A stretch of 64,000 nucleotides of DNA from Leptolyngbya sp. (GCA_003249025.1 QBMH01000005.1:1-64000); one strand, 5' to 3'; counted from the stretch's first letter, positions 33,232-42,758 are shown. Notes: generated by a model not told the origin, from the sequence alone. Numbers and translations: made by a program.

Positions 33232-34974
33232 ATGCCAAGTCCACTGCTGGTTTTTTATCGCTTTCGCGATCAGAACACGACACCTGCAATTCCAGGCTAT
33301 TTTGCCGTCAGTACCGCTCCCGATAATGTGGAAGACCCAGAATACAATAATCCGCTAGTTCATGCGGGCATTTTGGATGGGGTCGAACTGTTCAACGACT
33401 CGCCCGAAGTCATCATCCGCCAAATTGCCGCTGATCTGGAAGCTGCCAATCAAGGTGCGGAACCTGCGGAACTAGTGATTGCAATTCATGGCTACAACAC
33501 GGATTTGACCTCGGCGAAAGATCGGCATTTGGATACCTGGCGCTATGCAAATCGCCATATTTCTGCTAAAAATGCTGTTTTTTTGGGCTATCGCTGGCCC
33601 TCCGAGCAAGTTCGGTTGAACGGCAAAACGCTCAAAAATGTCGTGACTTCTTTACCTGTTTTACTCAGTACATTTTTGGGTGCAGGCATCCTAGGCATAG
33701 TCCTATTATTCACGGTACATTCGCTGCTTGTCACCTTAATTTCGAGTGTCGCGGTGTTTCTAGCAATCATCACGATCGCCCTGATGTTACTGCGGGTTTC
33801 TGGCTATTTTCGCGATAGTTACCGAGCCACAAACTTTGGCGTTCCAGATTTAGTAGAACTGGTACGTCAACTTGATCAAGCCGTCGAAAATTTGCATATT
33901 CAGCAAGCTGAGCAGGCAGGACAACTTTATGATGCAAAAAATTTCCGCCGGATCAAACTAAATTTTATTGCTCATAGTATGGGCGGTTTTGTGACGACGA
34001 ATGTTTTGCGAATTCTATCGGATGTGTTCGATCGCAAATCCATTGGCACGATTGCGGGCTTTGAGAAAGCGCCAGACAGTGATCTGGGAAACGTCTTTCG
34101 GCTAGGGCGGCTGGTTTTGGTGGCACCCGATATTCCTTTTACTGCGATCATGCTGAGAAGGGCAAATTTTCTCAAATCATCTTTACGGCGCTGTGAGGAA
34201 GCCTATTTGTTTAGTAACGAAGGCGATCTGGCACTCCGAATTGCCTCCACTGCTGCCAACTATTTTAGTTATCCAACCAGTAGCCGCGAGTGGGGGCATC
34301 GGTTGGGCAATGTTACCGTTCGTCCGATGAAGAAAGCCAAAGATCCACAGTATGGAATTGTGAATGGGGCAGAACTTGCTGCCAATCCATTGCAGGTGAA
34401 ATTGTTGCACTATTTAGAAATCAATACCCTGACTAAGCCAGTTTCATTGCAGCAATTAGAAAAAGAAGATAATCCTGATGAAGAATCGATCGCAAACCTA
34501 TTCACCTACTTCGATTGCACCGATTATGTAGATGTCAAAGACGGGACGCAGGGCAGACCCACTAACATTCTTAGCTATCGTTTAGATCGGGATCTGGTAT
34601 CGAATACGATCGCCTACATCCGCCTACTAATTTCTTGGATGAGCGGCAAAATCGACACCCATGGGGGCTATTTCAATGGCAAGCTCACGAAAGACATGAT
34701 TTACAGACTTGCCTTTCTTGGATTTCAGGATTACCTCAAAACGATCGCCGACCCATCTCTATTTACAGAGCCGATGCTGCGAGAACTAGATCAGTCAGGT
34801 CAAGTTATCCCGCTATTGCAAGAATTTTCGGCGTTGTGCGCCAGCAAGCGGATTCAAATCGCCTTATCGCCCGAACGCTACCTAGTCGATGTGATGGGCA
34901 AAGAGCCGACTGCGGTTCGCACTGCAACTTTGCAGGCTCAGCCCGAAGTGCATCAACCTGAACTCAAGGAGTAG
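33232..34974 (+). CDS. Alpha/beta hydrolase with internal membrane hairpin
   Basis: The 580-residue protein begins as an alpha/beta hydrolase. The oxyanion strand LVIAIHGYNTDL lies near residue 85 and the nucleophile elbow IAHSMGG has Ser about 249. Candidate acid and His lie in SNEGDLALRI and EWGHRLG. Two hydrophobic helices (about 137-188) are inserted between strand and elbow, so the enzyme is probably membrane-bound. It resembles the DUF900 hydrolases. The C-terminal 200 residues are unrecognised and contain repeated helical sequence. A good ribosome-binding site (AAGGGAG) precedes the ATG. Substrate unknown; lipase or esterase activity is plausible. Confidence 0.75.
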   Translation: MPSPLLVFYRFRDQNTTPAIPGYFAVSTAPDNVEDPEYNNPLVHAGILDGVELFNDSPEVIIRQIAADLEAANQGAEPAELVIAIHGYNTDLTSAKDRHLDTWRYANRHISAKNAVFLGYRWPSEQVRLNGKTLKNVVTSLPVLLSTFLGAGILGIVLLFTVHSLLVTLISSVAVFLAIITIALMLLRVSGYFRDSYRATNFGVPDLVELVRQLDQAVENLHIQQAEQAGQLYDAKNFRRIKLNFIAHSMGGFVTTNVLRILSDVFDRKSIGTIAGFEKAPDSDLGNVFRLGRLVLVAPDIPFTAIMLRRANFLKSSLRRCEEAYLFSNEGDLALRIASTAANYFSYPTSSREWGHRLGNVTVRPMKKAKDPQYGIVNGAELAANPLQVKLLHYLEINTLTKPVSLQQLEKEDNPDEESIANLFTYFDCTDYVDVKDGTQGRPTNILSYRLDRDLVSNTIAYIRLLISWMSGKIDTHGGYFNGKLTKDMIYRLAFLGFQDYLKTIADPSLFTEPMLRELDQSGQVIPLLQEFSALCASKRIQIALSPERYLVDVMGKEPTAVRTATLQAQPEVHQPELKE

Positions 34975-34994
34975 TGCGGTTAGGCGATCTCGCT

Positions 34995-36635
34995 CTAGCT
35001 TGGCGGCGGCAACTCATCTAGCACCGTAAACCGGACGTGGTTGATTGCTAGTTCTCCAATCGAGACCGTATCTACGGGTTTCCCGTCCGCTGTAAAGGTT
35101 TCAAACGGAATACCCTTGGCGATTTCGGCGTGATACCAGGGTAAGCCCATGAAAAAGCGCGTCGGATACGGACCGCCTTCGCCTGTATCATCGGGGTTCG
35201 ATTCCATCGGCAGCCAGCCATAGCCGGGAATATAGAACTCAATCCACACATGGTTATAGTCGGGTTCTAGGGGCACCATGCGATATTCGGCTTGGGTCGG
35301 ACACTTGTAGCGTCCCACAGTGCGGCAGGCAATGCCATTTAGCCGCGCCAGTGCCAGCAATAACCCCACATATTCACCGCAGGAACCTACCCCGCGCGCC
35401 AGCACGACATCGGGCGGATCGATACGGGGAGTCAGAGCATAGGAGAGGCGATCGTAGACAAAGTTACGAATTTTCAACATCTTCCGCAGGATATTGGTTT
35501 CGGTGCCGATCGCCTCCCGTGCGGCTGCCAAAATCAGCGGCATGTCCATCGACAGTTCATCATCATCCACCAGATACATTGCCTTAAACTCTGGCGACAG
35601 CGCTGGCACCTTATCCACATCATCAAAGGTGAACTGATATTTAATCGCCCGGACTTCCAGCAGCGCCTTCCAACCAAATAAATGACGTTCACCTGGCTTC
35701 AGCGTCTCAAACTGAAACACGGCAACGCGTTGCCCATCCTGAATCTCTTCCATGAAAGGTCGTCCAATCGGTTCCACCGATCGCACTTTTTGGCGATCGG
35801 TTTCAGCAGGCAAGGCAATCCGCCATTCCACCTGGTTCAGACTCACCTCTTCTAAGGGCAGCAGTTCCTCTGCATAGGACATTTCAATCAGATAGCCATT
35901 GGACAAGGCACAGTGAGTTTTAGGATTGTAATGAAACTGCAAGGGATGAACAAAGGTGCGATCGCGAAAAGACACTTCAAAGGGACTATCCAAATTATTG
36001 GGATTGTCGCGAATAAACGCCTCATCTTTGGCGTAGGACACATACAGAATCTCGCTGCCCGTGGTCGGATGGCGATGGAACGCAAGCCCCGTGGGGGATT
36101 CAAAGGGAGTCAACACGGAAAATTTCTGTTCCCCCGTTGCCCGATCCAAGCAATACACCGTTTGCTCCGTGCGATCGCAGATCCACAGTTCTTCTTCTCT
36201 GACCACTAGATTGGCAGAGCCAACCCCAGGCAACGGCAGCCGCGTAATTTCTCGGCGAGAAGCCTGCTCAAAAATATAGATATAGCCTGCTTTTTGTGAG
36301 GCAACATAAATCGTCGATTCCCAAACCCCAACCCCGGTTGCCGGATAGGGTAAGGTGAAAAAATGCTGCAAAGCGAACGAGCCAACTTGGCAAAAGAAAA
36401 CGCTATTATCACGCGCCACCCAAAGTGTGTTTTGCCAAAGCGCTAGCCCTTCTGCTCCAATAAAGTTTTCTACCTGCAACGTGTTTAGGATTGTAGTGTC
36501 ATCGGTCGCGGGATTAATCCTAAGTAAATAGCCACGAATTGAGTCAAGGGCGATGAGATCATCACCCAAAAAGCCAATACCTTGTAAAGCACAGGCAGCC
36601 AAAGGACGAATAGTACGGAGCCAGGGATCTTGCAC
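34995..36635 (-). CDS. Beta-propeller / transglutaminase-like domain protein
   Basis: The 546-residue protein has an N-terminal half of repeated propeller-like blades (residues about 20-215: LALWQNTLWVARDN, GVWESTIYVASQK, VVREEELWICDRT, then LAFHRH followed by EILYVSYAKDE). A middle region follows, then a transglutaminase-like domain with catalytic Cys in GVGSCGEYVG (about 416), His in NHVWIEFYIPGYGW and Asp in MESNPDD. Bacterial relatives act as peptidases or cross-linking enzymes. The start is a GTG at 36635, since an upstream in-frame stop leaves no ATG. No signal peptide is seen, so cellular location is unclear. Confidence 0.8.
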   Translation of the reverse strand: MQDPWLRTIRPLAACALQGIGFLGDDLIALDSIRGYLLRINPATDDTTILNTLQVENFIGAEGLALWQNTLWVARDNSVFFCQVGSFALQHFFTLPYPATGVGVWESTIYVASQKAGYIYIFEQASRREITRLPLPGVGSANLVVREEELWICDRTEQTVYCLDRATGEQKFSVLTPFESPTGLAFHRHPTTGSEILYVSYAKDEAFIRDNPNNLDSPFEVSFRDRTFVHPLQFHYNPKTHCALSNGYLIEMSYAEELLPLEEVSLNQVEWRIALPAETDRQKVRSVEPIGRPFMEEIQDGQRVAVFQFETLKPGERHLFGWKALLEVRAIKYQFTFDDVDKVPALSPEFKAMYLVDDDELSMDMPLILAAAREAIGTETNILRKMLKIRNFVYDRLSYALTPRIDPPDVVLARGVGSCGEYVGLLLALARLNGIACRTVGRYKCPTQAEYRMVPLEPDYNHVWIEFYIPGYGWLPMESNPDDTGEGGPYPTRFFMGLPWYHAEIAKGIPFETFTADGKPVDTVSIGELAINHVRFTVLDELPPPS

Positions 36636-37030
36636 GGCGAACTCGATAGTAGATTAAACGGTTGAGCAAAAGAGGTTTCAGGGATATACTGCGTAAAGCC
36701 AGCCTCTACAAGCAGCATAAAACAGATTCTTCCGAACGCACCATCAAATCATAATTGCATGGGTAGGATTAGAACTGTATCCAGAGGATAGTTGACAGAA
36801 GCTGCCAATCCAGAATCTAGAACGAAATCTAGAAAAAGTTTATTAGGGGAGGCGATCGCGGAAGCCATGGCTGATCGAAAGGGTTAGCTTAACGTTCGGC
36901 TGCCCTTTCCCTAAGCGGAAAGATTCTATCACTCAATTTTTGGCGTTGCTGAATGCAAGTATGGATTTTCAATTGTAGGAGTAGTGTCTTGTGCCTACTG
37001 ATATGGTGAGACTAAAAGGCGTAAGAGAAG
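36636..37030. other. Divergent intergenic region before sucC, with a possible IS-end relic
   Basis: 395 bp between two divergent genes, so promoters for both should lie here. At 36942-36978 the sequence GGCGTTGCTGAATGCAAG, followed by TATGGATTTTCA, resembles the terminal sequence that recurs at insertion-sequence ends in cyanobacterial genomes. No transposase is present. Confidence 0.45.
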
Positions 37031-38224
37031 ATGGATCTACTGGAATATCAGGCAAAAGAATTATTTCGAGCGATGGGCATTCCAGTACTGCCCTCCCAGC
37101 GGATTGAGCGCCCCAAGGATTTAAAAGGGCTGATTATTCCCTACCCAGTGGTGCTGAAATCCCAGGTCTACAGCGGCGAACGCGGACGTGTGGGCGGGGT
37201 GAGATTTGTTGAAAATACGATTGATGCGATCGCTGCCGCTCAAACCATTTTCAACCTATCCATCATGGGGGAATATCCCAAAGTGTTGTTGGCAGAGGCG
37301 AAATATGATGCGGATCAGGAATTTTATCTTGCCATTACCCTAAACCGTTCTGTGCGCCGTCCCGTGTTGTTAGGGTCGCAAAAAGGCGGCATTGACGTGG
37401 AGATGGCGATCGACCAGATGCAACATGTCGTCGTCGAACAAGAATTTTCTGCTTACTATGCCCGCAGACTGGCGCTAAAAATGGGATTAGAAGGCAAGCT
37501 CATTGAATCAGTCAGTTCTGTCGTGGAAAAGATGTATCAGCTTTTTGTGCAAAATGACCTGGATTTGATTGAGATTAATCCCTTGGGCGTTAGTACCACT
37601 GGGGAGGTCATGGCGCTGGATGGCAAAATTAGCGTCAACGACGATGCTTGGGCGCGTCATCCCCATCTAGACGCTTTAATTGCCAAGCTAGAAGGCAGTA
37701 GCCCTCAATCGTCTCCGATGTCTATTGTGCCGATGGAGTCGGACGGGCAAATTGCGATCGTTTGCAATGGCGCGGGATTGACCATGGCAACCATGGATTT
37801 GGTCTATCAAGCGGGTGGCAAGCCGATTAGCTTTTTGAACATTGGTAGTGAAACCCGCGCCGATTTTTCACCCGCTCAGCTAAAACATCATCTTAAAGAT
37901 GGATTAGACCAGCTTACCCAAAACAAACAGGTGAAAGTGGTTTTAATCAATCTGATTAGTAATTTAGTGCCTTGTGATGAAGTGGCAGAGATTATTGCAT
38001 CCTCGGTCAAGCGGCATGTTCCCAAGACTAACTCTTTAAAGAGGATTCGACCGGATACGCTGATTGCTCAGGCAACGCGATCGCCGGCGATGGTGGTGCG
38101 TTTGGTGGGCAGTGAGTGCGAGCGCGCTCAGTCACGGCTGGCATCAAACCAAATCTCTTTACTCGATAATCTGGATGAAGCAGTCACTCAGGCAGTTTCA
38201 CTCGCAAAAGTAGGGCGTGGTTAA
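37031..38224 (+). CDS. sucC: Succinate-CoA ligase beta subunit (ADP-forming)
   Basis: The beta subunit binds nucleotide through an ATP-grasp domain and, with SucD, interconverts succinyl-CoA and succinate. The 397 residues begin LLEYQAKELFRAMGIPVLP and include VVLKSQVYSGERGRVGGV, DLDLIEINPLGV (metal-binding Glu and Asn) and a C-terminal domain with ICxxAG-like sequence IVCNGAGLTMATMD. The sequence is divergent from proteobacterial SucC, as expected for cyanobacteria. It lies 192 bp upstream of the alpha-subunit gene on the same strand. Other acyl-CoA ligases of this fold are possible but less likely. Confidence 0.88.
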   Translation: MDLLEYQAKELFRAMGIPVLPSQRIERPKDLKGLIIPYPVVLKSQVYSGERGRVGGVRFVENTIDAIAAAQTIFNLSIMGEYPKVLLAEAKYDADQEFYLAITLNRSVRRPVLLGSQKGGIDVEMAIDQMQHVVVEQEFSAYYARRLALKMGLEGKLIESVSSVVEKMYQLFVQNDLDLIEINPLGVSTTGEVMALDGKISVNDDAWARHPHLDALIAKLEGSSPQSSPMSIVPMESDGQIAIVCNGAGLTMATMDLVYQAGGKPISFLNIGSETRADFSPAQLKHHLKDGLDQLTQNKQVKVVLINLISNLVPCDEVAEIIASSVKRHVPKTNSLKRIRPDTLIAQATRSPAMVVRLVGSECERAQSRLASNQISLLDNLDEAVTQAVSLAKVGRG

Positions 38225-38416
38225 GTGGAGTTAATCGGGGCGATTGCGATCGCCTGCCAAATCCCACTCAATTTTTTGAAAAAACCTCGCTGACTGTGAT
38301 CAAGATGGCAGCAGAATCTTTAAACCTCCGCAATTCTAAGAATGGGTCTTTTGTGCCCTCTATCTATCCATTGCAGATTTCGTTTTCCACTCCGCATCAA
38401 CGCTATTACTCCTGTC

Positions 38417-39328
38417 ATGAATTTCACCCCCCAGAACAGAGTCCTAATTCAGGGAATTGCAGAACCGTTGGCAACCGTACACGCCTTACACATGAAGAGG
38501 TATGGTACGCATGTTGTGGCGGGAGTTAGCCCAGGGTATGGGGGCACCAAAGTGCATGAAATTCCTGTTTTTGATCTGGTAGAAATGGCATTGTCGGCAG
38601 TGGGCGAAATTGATACGACCATCATTTTTACCCATCCCTATGCGGCGTTGGATGCAGCCCTAGAGGCGATCGCGGCGGGCATTCGGCAAATTGTTCTGAT
38701 TACAGAAGGCATTCCTCCTTTAGATATGGTCAAACTGCTGCGAAAGGCAGAAATGACCGAAACCTTGGTAGTGGGTCCCAATAGCCCTGGGGTGATTGTG
38801 CCAGGGCAATTGCTTTTGGGCATTCACCCCGTTGAATTTTATACGCCGGGTTCTGTTGGTTTAATTAGCCGCAGTGGCACTTTAACCTATGAAATCGCCC
38901 GTGAATTGACCCTTGCCGGACTGGGACAATCCATGGGGGTTTGCATTGGGGGCGACGCAATTATGGGGTCATCCTTTCCCCAATGGCTCGAAATTATGGA
39001 TGAGGATGAGCATACCGAGATTATTGTGTTGGTGGGCGAAATTGGCGGCGATAGTGAAGAAGCAGCGGCTCACTACATTGCAGAGGCGATCGATAAGCCT
39101 GTAGTTGCTTATGTTGCTGGGCAGACTGCCCCGAAAGGGCGGCGCGTAGGTCATGCTGGGGCAATCATTGCCTCCCAGATTTCTACATTGGGTAGCGAAA
39201 TTGGCACTGCTGTCAGCAAAATTACTGCATTTGAACGGGCAAATATCCCAGTGGCAAATTATCCATCCCAAATTCCAACTTTGGTGAAAAAGGCTTTAAG
39301 ATTGCCAACAAAACATTCCAATGTATGA
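38417..39328 (+). CDS. sucD: Succinate-CoA ligase alpha subunit
   Basis: The alpha subunit carries the phosphohistidine and CoA site. From the ATG at 38417 it has 303 residues. Motifs are YGTHVVAGVSPGYGGT, GPNSPGVIVPG and the phospho-His loop GRRVGHAGAI. The CoA-binding loop, usually TGxxG, reads QGIAEPLATVHALHM, a variant I associate with cyanobacterial alpha subunits. The open frame extends upstream to 38342, but that sequence is unlike SucD. It pairs with the preceding beta subunit. Confidence 0.88.
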   Translation: MNFTPQNRVLIQGIAEPLATVHALHMKRYGTHVVAGVSPGYGGTKVHEIPVFDLVEMALSAVGEIDTTIIFTHPYAALDAALEAIAAGIRQIVLITEGIPPLDMVKLLRKAEMTETLVVGPNSPGVIVPGQLLLGIHPVEFYTPGSVGLISRSGTLTYEIARELTLAGLGQSMGVCIGGDAIMGSSFPQWLEIMDEDEHTEIIVLVGEIGGDSEEAAAHYIAEAIDKPVVAYVAGQTAPKGRRVGHAGAIIASQISTLGSEIGTAVSKITAFERANIPVANYPSQIPTLVKKALRLPTKHSNV

Positions 39329-39374
39329 CGTATTCAGGACGTATTCAGACAGGGGGTATAATCTCCAATTTGTT

Positions 39375-40526
39375 TTAACCGCGATCGCTCACGACTTGTT
39401 GCAACAGTTGGGCAATCTGTTGATTCGTTGTATCTAGATTAAATCGTTGGCTGGCTGACTGTTGAGCTTGATGGGCGATCGCGATCGCCTGCCCTGGCTG
39501 GCTATGACACTGTTGGATGATGTCTGCGAGTTTCAGCACATCGCCTGGTGGCGATAACCAGCCAGTTTTACCATGTTCAATCAACTCAATCACACCCCCT
39601 GCTGCCGCTGCGACAATTGGTGTGCCGCACAGCATCGCTTCCACAATCACCCGACCAAACGGCTCTGGGGCAGTGGAAGTGTGGGCAATTAGATCGCACA
39701 TCGTCATCAACTGTGGCACATCTGAGCGGAAGCCCAGAAACCGGACTCGATCGCCCAATCCTAACTGCTCCACTTGTTGATGTAATTGTGCCACAAAGGC
39801 ATCTTCACCAAACAGGGCATCGCCCACGAGCAACGCTACCACATCCACAGGGCAATATTGCAATGCTTCAATCAATACCTGTTGACCTTTCCAGGGAGAC
39901 AACCGACTAAAATGACCCACCACAAAGCGATCGCCTAAACCCAATGTTTGACGCATTTGAGCGGCAACATCGGCGTGATGTTGATATCGCTGAAGATCGA
40001 ATCCGTTGTAAACCACTTTGACGCGATCGCGGTTTCCTCCGGCAGCAATAAATGAAGCTACACTGGCGTGGGAGTTAGCAATGACTAACGATGAAAATCG
40101 GTTTGCTAAGCCAATAATAAGTCTTCGATTGATAGCGCTAAAATGCTCTGAAGAAACAATGTCGTGTAGATGATAGACCAATGGACGATGGGCTAAAAGG
40201 CTAGCGATCGCACCGACGACTAAAGCCTTTTGTGTATTGGCATAAATCACGTCATACTCTCGACTCAACTGGGCAATCTCTCCAATGAATGGCAGAAGTT
40301 GACCTAAGCTACTCAATCCTTTCAGCAAATTGCTATCTTTTTGCACTTGAATCGCTCGCCCGGTTAACACTTGTACTGGAATATCCTGCTGCTCCAAAAG
40401 CTCTCGAAATGAACCGTCTGCTAGTAATCCAACCAGGCAGCGATCGCGATAGGGCTTTGCTACATCCAATAGGCAAAGTTCGGCTCCTCCCGGCTTGCCA
40501 CTTTGATCAAGAAAGAGAATCTTCAT
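39375..40526 (-). CDS. Glycosyltransferase family 4
   Basis: GT-B fold retaining glycosyltransferase of 383 residues, first in the exopolysaccharide locus by position. Seen: an N-terminal KPGGAELCLLDVAK glycine loop, VVYNGFD (start of the C-terminal domain), GHFSRLSPWKGQQVLIEAL and the nucleotide-sugar motif PEPFGRVIVEAMLCGTPIVA. Donor and acceptor cannot be read. It lies just downstream of another GT4 gene on the same strand (27 bp gap), so the two are probably co-transcribed. Confidence 0.9.
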   Translation of the reverse strand: MKILFLDQSGKPGGAELCLLDVAKPYRDRCLVGLLADGSFRELLEQQDIPVQVLTGRAIQVQKDSNLLKGLSSLGQLLPFIGEIAQLSREYDVIYANTQKALVVGAIASLLAHRPLVYHLHDIVSSEHFSAINRRLIIGLANRFSSLVIANSHASVASFIAAGGNRDRVKVVYNGFDLQRYQHHADVAAQMRQTLGLGDRFVVGHFSRLSPWKGQQVLIEALQYCPVDVVALLVGDALFGEDAFVAQLHQQVEQLGLGDRVRFLGFRSDVPQLMTMCDLIAHTSTAPEPFGRVIVEAMLCGTPIVAAAAGGVIELIEHGKTGWLSPPGDVLKLADIIQQCHSQPGQAIAIAHQAQQSASQRFNLDTTNQQIAQLLQQVVSDRG

Positions 40527-40553
40527 TTGAATTCAGATGTTTTACTTCATGAT

Positions 40554-41702
40554 TTAAGCCAGCAAAAACTGCCGTACCTGTTGCGCGATCGCTGTCCAGT
40601 CAAAACGTTGCTTGGCATAGTCGCTGCAAGCGGTTCGCGTGGGTAGCGTTATCTGCCCTGACAAAATATCTGTTAGGGCATGAGCGATACTGTTGGCTCC
40701 ACTCGTTTGAGTAATCAGGTGTGGAGAAAAATCACCAATCACTTCTGGCATTCCACCCACTGGCGTACAAACTACAGGCGTACCACAGGCGAGGGATTCC
40801 ACCAGCACTAAGCCAAACCCCTCCAGCGATTGACTGGGCATGATGGTCAGGTCAGCCGCTTGATAGGCAATGGGTAGATCTTCATCAGGCAGAAAACCAA
40901 GAAACTGAACGTGGTTTTGCAGTTCAAGTTCCTTCGTCTGGTGCTCTAAATCATCTCTTAAAGGACCTCTGCCTGCGATCGCCAGCCAAATATCAGGATA
41001 GGTTTGTTTGACCTGTGCCACAGCCAACAGCAACTTATCTAGCCCCATACGATGGACTAGACGGCGCGGAGTGAATAAGATAAAGCGATCTGGTGACCAT
41101 TCCAGTTTTTCTCGTGCTTGTTGTCGGGTCAAGTTTGGCTGAAAGTGTTGGATATCGACTCCACCCGGAATCACATGAATCTGCTCCCAGGAAATATGAT
41201 ATTCCCGATGCAAGATCTCACCAAAGGCTTTGCTCAACACAATGAAGCGATCGCAGCGCTGGTAGACAGTTTGTTCAATCAGTTTTTTGAATAAAATGCT
41301 TAGTTTGTTACTGCCTTCGCGATCGCTTTCCTGTGCCCAAGGTCCATGAAAAGTACAGGTGACTGGCACATCTTTTGGCAGATGGGGTAACAGAGGCAAC
41401 CCATAGAGCGCAAAGTGCAAATTGATCGCGTCTGGTTGAGATTGAAAGCCACTATTAAATACTTGGTTTGCTGACCAAAGCCGTTTCAATAGAGAAGCTT
41501 CTGATTCAGCTAAATTTGTTAGTTGTAGTGGAAACTTGGATCGGCTTGTGGGTAAGCCGATACCAAAAAGTTCAACATTCGTTTGTAATTTAATTAAATT
41601 ATGGACTAACTCATAAACATAGCGATCGAGTCCACCCGGATTTTTGGGAAACCAGTAATTACCAACAACGGTTATTTGAGTAGAGTGAATTGATGAGTTC
41701 AT
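40554..41702 (-). CDS. Glycosyltransferase family 4
   Basis: The 382-residue GT4 enzyme has a typical N-terminus (NYWFPKNPGGLDRYVYELVHNL), IHVIPGGVDIQHFQPN at the domain junction, LFTPRRLVHRMGLDKLLLAV, and the E-x7-E region LEGFGLVLVESLACGTPVV. The PGGLDRYV start is common in transferases adding sugars to growing repeat units. A truncated GT4 tail begins 21 bases beyond its start codon. Confidence 0.9.
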   Translation of the reverse strand: MNSSIHSTQITVVGNYWFPKNPGGLDRYVYELVHNLIKLQTNVELFGIGLPTSRSKFPLQLTNLAESEASLLKRLWSANQVFNSGFQSQPDAINLHFALYGLPLLPHLPKDVPVTCTFHGPWAQESDREGSNKLSILFKKLIEQTVYQRCDRFIVLSKAFGEILHREYHISWEQIHVIPGGVDIQHFQPNLTRQQAREKLEWSPDRFILFTPRRLVHRMGLDKLLLAVAQVKQTYPDIWLAIAGRGPLRDDLEHQTKELELQNHVQFLGFLPDEDLPIAYQAADLTIMPSQSLEGFGLVLVESLACGTPVVCTPVGGMPEVIGDFSPHLITQTSGANSIAHALTDILSGQITLPTRTACSDYAKQRFDWTAIAQQVRQFLLA

Positions 41703-41722
41703 ATAAGCTTAATCTAAGTACA

Positions 41723-41860
41723 TCAACTAATGACTTGCTGAATAAACTCTAAATATTTCTGAGCAATCTTTTCAGTTGTAAAGTCTTGTACTCGTGCTTG
41801 TAATGTTTTGAAGTCTAGGGGGCGATCAAGCGTTTCGCAAATTGCAGCAGCAAGACTGTC
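41723..41860 (-). pseudogene. C-terminal remnant of a glycosyltransferase
   Basis: On the minus strand this frame reads DSLAAAICETLDRP followed by a helix ending EKIAQKYLEFIQQVIS and a stop, the typical last 45 residues of a GT4 enzyme. Immediately upstream the frame hits stops and no catalytic domain is present. It therefore marks a deleted glycosyltransferase gene. The flanking 41861-41993 stretch carries no recognisable gene. Confidence 0.7.
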
Positions 41861-41993
41861 AGTTTAAGATAAATCGAGTTAGTCCATTACCATGCATGGG
41901 CGGCAAAAAAACTGATCAGTTGATTGTTCATGCTTTAGTACTTTTGCGATGGGCACTATGAATCTGTCTGTCGAGTTTAGGGAGTGAATAAAT

Positions 41994-42758
41994 TTAAATC
42001 CATAACCACGGAAATAGAGTATTGATTGAGCTACGAACCCGAAATTTCCATAAATCATTCGTTGTATATCCTCGGTTATCGGCTCCACGAAATCCTTCGA
42101 TTAAAGGGGTAACTTTAAAGCGACGCACAAACTTAATGTTGGACTGTTGATCAAACCATTTTCTCAGCAGTTCTTCTGCTCCAGAATTGGTAGGTACATC
42201 TGGCTCATTGAGTCTCAGCTTTTGATAAATATTCTGCAAGCATGTTTGATAGGCTTTAGGTGTCCAAGCAATCAAAAAAGTATCAACCCAATGCTTAGGA
42301 AAATTTCTGAAATTACAATAGATTCCAAAGTTGTTAGGTTGTCGGTTAATCAGCTTGTCAATATTTTCTACAATATATCGACCCGTTATCTTCCAAACAA
42401 TAGTATTCTCCGGTTGTCTAGCAATGATTGCGGAATTCTCCATTGCATAGTCAATCAGTTTAAATTCACCATAGGCGCGATCGTAGTGAGGTGGATAGTC
42501 AAGCCCATTAAACACAATGAACTCAACTTGATCGGACAGGTTTCTTTCTTTTACTAGCTTTTCTAAACTAGATATCTCTGAGTTGGAATTTTCAGCAAAA
42601 ACAATTGCATCGCAGCATTGATTCAGTTTAGATAAATAGAATTTGAATGCCTGTTCATAATCTTTTAGTCGTAGGGCTGGATCGGTTCTCTTCAGATTGG
42701 GAACTCCGCTTTTCGGAGTGATTGTTGCTGTTAGTAGTAAAACATTTTTAGTTTTCAT
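41994..42758 (-). CDS. Unrecognised exopolysaccharide-locus protein, possible glycosyltransferase
   Basis: The 254-residue soluble protein has an alpha/beta-like N-terminus (NVLLLTATITPK, then CDAIVFAENSN) and VVWKITGRYIVENI-type sequence (IVWKITGRYIVENIDKL), a KxTGRY pattern I associate with uncharacterised sugar-locus enzymes. It lacks a clear DxD motif. It may be a GT-A-like transferase. Its ATG lies inside the end of the broken GT4 gene upstream (ATGAAAACTAA), indicating former translational coupling. The surrounding DNA is AT-rich. Confidence 0.6.
   Translation of the reverse strand: MKTKNVLLLTATITPKSGVPNLKRTDPALRLKDYEQAFKFYLSKLNQCCDAIVFAENSNSEISSLEKLVKERNLSDQVEFIVFNGLDYPPHYDRAYGEFKLIDYAMENSAIIARQPENTIVWKITGRYIVENIDKLINRQPNNFGIYCNFRNFPKHWVDTFLIAWTPKAYQTCLQNIYQKLRLNEPDVPTNSGAEELLRKWFDQQSNIKFVRRFKVTPLIEGFRGADNRGYTTNDLWKFRVRSSINTLFPWLWI

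Noticed and set aside
38296-38529. Plus-strand frame overlapping the start of sucD.
   Set aside because: Different frame from sucD, no family resemblance, and overlapped by well-conserved SucD sequence.
41879-42088. Minus-strand frame ending HEQSTDQFFCRPCMVMD that might extend the gene at 41994 after a frameshift.
   Set aside because: The gene at 41994 already has a plausible end, and the extra sequence is not recognisable.
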